Part shown: in pieces, positions 22,711 through 24,904 of the stretch
Layout of the letters: every line of letters begins with the position of its first letter
How positions within the stretch are numbered: the first letter of the stretch is position 1
NCBI GenBank assembly: GCA_027023915.1
Contig: JALVUB010000224.1
Span: 1 to 24,904 of the forward strand
Length of the DNA stretch: 24,904 bases
Direction: 5' to 3'
Origin: Sedimenticola sp.
GTDB lineage: Bacteria > Pseudomonadota > Gammaproteobacteria > Chromatiales > Chromatiaceae
Program-made: the position numbers and the translations under genes
Notes under the pieces: generated by a model
Told to the model about the DNA's origin: nothing
The model's database searches: none
Seen by the model: the letters and a program-made list of their open reading frames with translations, nothing else

Positions 22711-23934
22711 TTAACGATCTTTATCTAGGCCGAAAGCCTCGTGAAGCGTCCTGACCGCCAACTCCAGATAAATCTCTTCCACGATGACGGAAATCTTGAT
22801 CTCCGAGGTGGAGATCATCTGGATGTTGATGTTCTTTTCAGCCAGCGCCTTGAACATGGCACTGGCGATGCCGGCATGGGAACGCATGCCCACGCCCACC
22901 AACGCGATCTTGGCGATCTCGCCGTCGGTCTCCACTTCACGCGCGCCCAGCTTACCGGCAATGTTGCGCAGAATCTCTTCCGCCCGGGGCAGATCGTTGC
23001 GGTGAACGGTGAATGTGAAATCGGTGGTGTCGTCCTTGCCGATGTTCTGGACGATCATGTCCACCTCGATGTTGGCCTCGCCGATAGGGCCGAGGATCTG
23101 GTAGGCCACCCCCGGGTGGTCGGGCACGCCCCGGATGGTGAGCTTGGCCTCGTCACGGCTGAATGCGATGCCTGAGATCTTTGCCTGTTCCACGTCGTCG
23201 TCCTCGTCCAGGGTGATGAGCGTCCCCTCCCCCTCCTCGAAGCTGGAGAGCACGCGCAGGGGCACGTTGTACTTGCCGGCGAACTCCACCGAGCGGATCT
23301 GCAATACCTTGGAGCCCGAGCTGGCCATCTCCAGCATCTCCTCGAAGGTGATGCGCGCCAGCCGGCGGGCCTTGGGCTCCACGCGGGGGTCGGTGGTGTA
23401 GACGCCGTCCACATCGGTGTAGATCTGGCACTCGTCGGCCTTCAGCGCCGCCGCCATGGCCACCGCAGTGGTGTCGGAGCCACCCCGCCCCAGGGTGGTG
23501 ATGGCACCGTTCTCGTCCACCCCCTGGAAGCCGGCCACCACCACCACGCGACCGGCCTCGAGGTCGGCGCGCACCCGGGTGCCGTCAATCTCCATGATGC
23601 GCGCCTTGCTGTGGGCGCTGTCGGTGCGGATATGAACCTGGCCGCCGGTGTAGGAGCGGGCGTCCACCCCCAGCCGGTGCAGGGCCATGGCCAGCAGGGC
23701 GATGGTGACCTGCTCGCCGGTGGAGAGCAGCACGTCCATCTCGCGCGGGCTGGGGTCGGGATTGATCTCCCTGGCCAGTTCGATGAGCCGGTTGGTCTCG
23801 CCCGACATGGCCGAGACCACCACCACCACCTGGTTGCCGCGGTCGTGCCAGGACTTCACCTTCTCGGCCACGGCCAGGATGCGCTCCACGCTGCCCACCG
23901 AGGTGCCGCCGTATTTCTGAACGATGAGTGCCAT
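22711..23934 (-). CDS. lysC: Aspartate kinase
   Basis: Phosphorylates L-aspartate, the first step towards lysine, threonine, methionine and diaminopimelate. The 407-residue monofunctional form has the N-terminal kinase block (KYGGTSVGSVERI), the central GRGGSDTTAVAMAAAL and TDVDGVYTTDPR. Two C-terminal ACT domains follow (about 265-330 and 340-405; KLTIRGVPDHPGVAYQILG and KIALVGVGMRSHAG) and are expected to bind lysine and threonine as feedback inhibitors. It lies between alaS and csrA as in Pseudomonas. The ATG at 23934 has only a weak ribosome binding site. An upstream TATAAT and a leader hairpin are described separately. Confidence 0.97.
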   Translation of the reverse strand: MALIVQKYGGTSVGSVERILAVAEKVKSWHDRGNQVVVVVSAMSGETNRLIELAREINPDPSPREMDVLLSTGEQVTIALLAMALHRLGVDARSYTGGQVHIRTDSAHSKARIMEIDGTRVRADLEAGRVVVVAGFQGVDENGAITTLGRGGSDTTAVAMAAALKADECQIYTDVDGVYTTDPRVEPKARRLARITFEEMLEMASSGSKVLQIRSVEFAGKYNVPLRVLSSFEEGEGTLITLDEDDDVEQAKISGIAFSRDEAKLTIRGVPDHPGVAYQILGPIGEANIEVDMIVQNIGKDDTTDFTFTVHRNDLPRAEEILRNIAGKLGAREVETDGEIAKIALVGVGMRSHAGIASAMFKALAEKNINIQMISTSEIKISVIVEEIYLELAVRTLHEAFGLDKDR

Positions 23935-23964
23935 TGAATTGAGCTTGGATTGCCTAATGAAACA

Positions 23965-23981
23965 GCCCGGCAGAGCCGGGC
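23965..23981 (-). other. GC hairpin in the lysC leader
   Basis: GCCCGGC and GCCGGGC form a perfect 7-bp stem with a 3-nt loop, about 30 nt upstream of the lysC ATG. On the minus strand TGTTTC follows. It could be a weak terminator for alaS or a hairpin near the 5' end of the lysC mRNA. It is too small to be a lysine riboswitch. Confidence 0.5.
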
Positions 23982-23990
23982 CAAGTGGGG

Positions 23991-23996
23991 ATTATA
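23991..23996 (-). promoter_or_regulatory. Probable -10 box of lysC
   Basis: A perfect TATAAT on the minus strand, 57 nt upstream of the lysC ATG. At 17-nt spacing the -35 would be TTCAGC (24019-24014), a 3 of 6 match that lies inside the REP-like palindrome at 24009-24026. Confidence 0.45.
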
Positions 23997-24008
23997 GCGG
24001 CTGGACGT

Positions 24009-24026
24009 GTCGGGCTGAAGCCCGAC
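24009..24026. repeat. REP-like palindrome, single copy
   Basis: The 18-nt palindrome here equals the stem-loop unit at 18363-18384, read on the other strand, and the flanking CTAC resembles the flanking CTGC there. It lies upstream of lysC. Confidence 0.7.
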
Positions 24027-24053
24027 CTACCCACCCATGGGTACGGCAACGGA

Positions 24054-24175
24054 GCCCGGTTCGAGGGTCTGGAAGGGGGATGGCGGGGCGTCCGAGGCAG
24101 GGATGCCGAGGCCGAGCCTACACGGATGTATTCACGGCGTCCCCGCCAGCGCCCTTCCAGACCCTCGAACCGGGC
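24054..24175. repeat. 122-nt inverted-repeat element
   Basis: Two 41-nt arms, 24054-24094 and 24135-24175, are inverted copies matching at 36 of 41 bases, with the outer 24 identical. The 40-nt centre contains two small 4-bp stems. It sits between alaS and lysC and has no coding capacity I believe in. It resembles a MITE or a long cruciform-forming repeat. No target-site duplication is obvious. Confidence 0.7.
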
Positions 24176-24202
24176 GGTGCTCGTTTCTGCGAATGCGTTC
24201 CC

Positions 24203-24904
24203 TCAACCCAGTCTTTCCCGCACCCAGGGCTCCACCGAGGCAAGTGCCTGGGGCAGGTTTTCGGGCTGGCTGCCGCCGGCCTGGGCCATGTCGGGGCGTC
24301 CGCCGCCTCTTCCCCCCACCTGCCCGGCCACCATCTTCACCAGGTCGCCCGCCTTCACCTGGCCGGTGAGATCCTTGGTCACCCCGGCCACCAGGTTCAC
24401 CTTGCCCTGGTTCACCGCCGCCAGCACGATCACCGCGCTGCCCAGCTTGTTCTTGAGCTGGTCCAGGGTGTCGCGCAGGGTCTTCACGTCCGCCCCTTCC
24501 AGGGTGGCCACCAGCACCCTGGCCGGGCCCACCGCCACCGCCTGGCCGGCCAGGTCAGAACCGGCCGCGGAAGCGAGCTTGGCCTTGAGCCGCTCCAGTT
24601 CCTTCTCCAGGCCACGGTTTTTCTCCACCAGGGCTTTCACCTTCTCTTCCACCTCGTCGGCGCCGCTCTTGAGCAGGCCGGCGATGTCGAGGAGGGTATC
24701 TTCCATCTGCCGCACCCGCTCCACGGCGCGGGCGCCGGTGACCGCCTCGATGCGGCGCACCCCGGAGGCGATGCCCCCCTCGCTGACGATCTTGAACAGG
24801 CCGATGTCGCCGGTGGCCCGCACGTGGGTGCCGCCGCACAGCTCGATGGAGAAGTCACCCATGCGCAGCACCCGCACCTGCTCCTCGTACTTCTCGCCGA
24901 AGAG
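24203..24904 (-). CDS. alaS: Alanyl-tRNA synthetase, C-terminal part (5' end outside window)
   Basis: About 233 C-terminal residues. The frame is open to the window edge, reading LFGEKYEEQVRVLRMG at the N-terminal side, so the gene continues beyond 24904. CGGTH is part of the zinc-binding editing domain. The coiled-coil linker is at about 75-110 of the visible part (EVEEKVKALVEKNRGLEKEL). The C-Ala (DHHA1) domain ends with VGGRGGGRPDMAQAGG, the glycine-rich motif of bacterial AlaS. It charges tRNA-Ala and edits Ser-tRNA-Ala and Gly-tRNA-Ala. It is followed by lysC after about 270 nt of repeats. Confidence 0.97.
   Translation of the reverse strand, partial: LFGEKYEEQVRVLRMGDFSIELCGGTHVRATGDIGLFKIVSEGGIASGVRRIEAVTGARAVERVRQMEDTLLDIAGLLKSGADEVEEKVKALVEKNRGLEKELERLKAKLASAAGSDLAGQAVAVGPARVLVATLEGADVKTLRDTLDQLKNKLGSAVIVLAAVNQGKVNLVAGVTKDLTGQVKAGDLVKMVAGQVGGRGGGRPDMAQAGGSQPENLPQALASVEPWVRERLG

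Noticed and set aside
23965..23981. Lysine riboswitch before lysC
   Set aside because: The leader is about 50 nt with one small hairpin, whereas the lysine aptamer needs well over 150 nt.
1..24904. CRISPR arrays, insertion sequences, prophage genes
   Set aside because: No regularly spaced direct repeats, transposase, integrase or phage structural genes were found on either strand.

Overview
This window reads as a stretch of a mid-to-high GC gammaproteobacterial chromosome. The gene orders support this: lolA-rarA-crcB-serS, alaS-lysC-csrA-tRNA-Ser(GCU), and psd close to fimX, all familiar from Pseudomonas and relatives. A complete EpmA/EpmB pathway for EF-P lysylation is also present. No sequence names the genus. 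There is no transposase, integrase, phage gene or CRISPR array. It is core chromosome with small non-coding repeat elements and a few less familiar operons.

Layout. (1) 1-3196: the 3' part of psd (+) runs into convergent efp-epmA (-), which is divergent from epmB (+); all three EF-P genes lie together. (2) 3302-7448: a large uncharacterised protein with a possible PilZ-like region, then a FimX-type REC-PAS-GGDEF-EAL protein with degenerate active sites; a row of hairpins separates them. (3) 9667-7485 (-): an orphan ParA-like ATPase, a Met-rich one-pass membrane coiled-coil protein and a PF06189-type 5'-nucleotidase, the last two overlapping. (4) 15426-9731 (-): SCP2-like lipid-binding protein, RND adaptor, and an RND permease with an unusual C-terminal extension of about 235 residues ending in a histone-H1-like lysine-rich tail. 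(5) 15692-19727 (+): lolA-rarA-crcB-DUF190-serS. (6) 19732-22020: small membrane protein and grxD (-), yccA-like (+), rnt (-). (7) 22101-24904 (-): tRNA-Ser, csrA, lysC and the 3' part of alaS, with repeats and regulatory sites between them.

The most noteworthy non-coding signal is a pair of diverged copies, at 5185-5324 (+) and 21230-21374 (-), of one element of about 140 nt. Its hairpins keep the same order, loop sizes and spacing, and some stem changes are compensatory. This looks like an undescribed MITE-like or structured-RNA family. Other signals are a csrA leader with a GGA motif in a hairpin loop (probable autoregulation), REP-like palindromes with compensatory changes, a 122-nt inverted-repeat element between alaS and lysC, and an orphan tRNA 3' fragment facing tRNA-Ser.

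The best candidates for a new protein system are the ParA/Met-rich coiled-coil/nucleotidase operon and the SCP2-adaptor-tailed RND operon. Functions there are inferred from family and context only.
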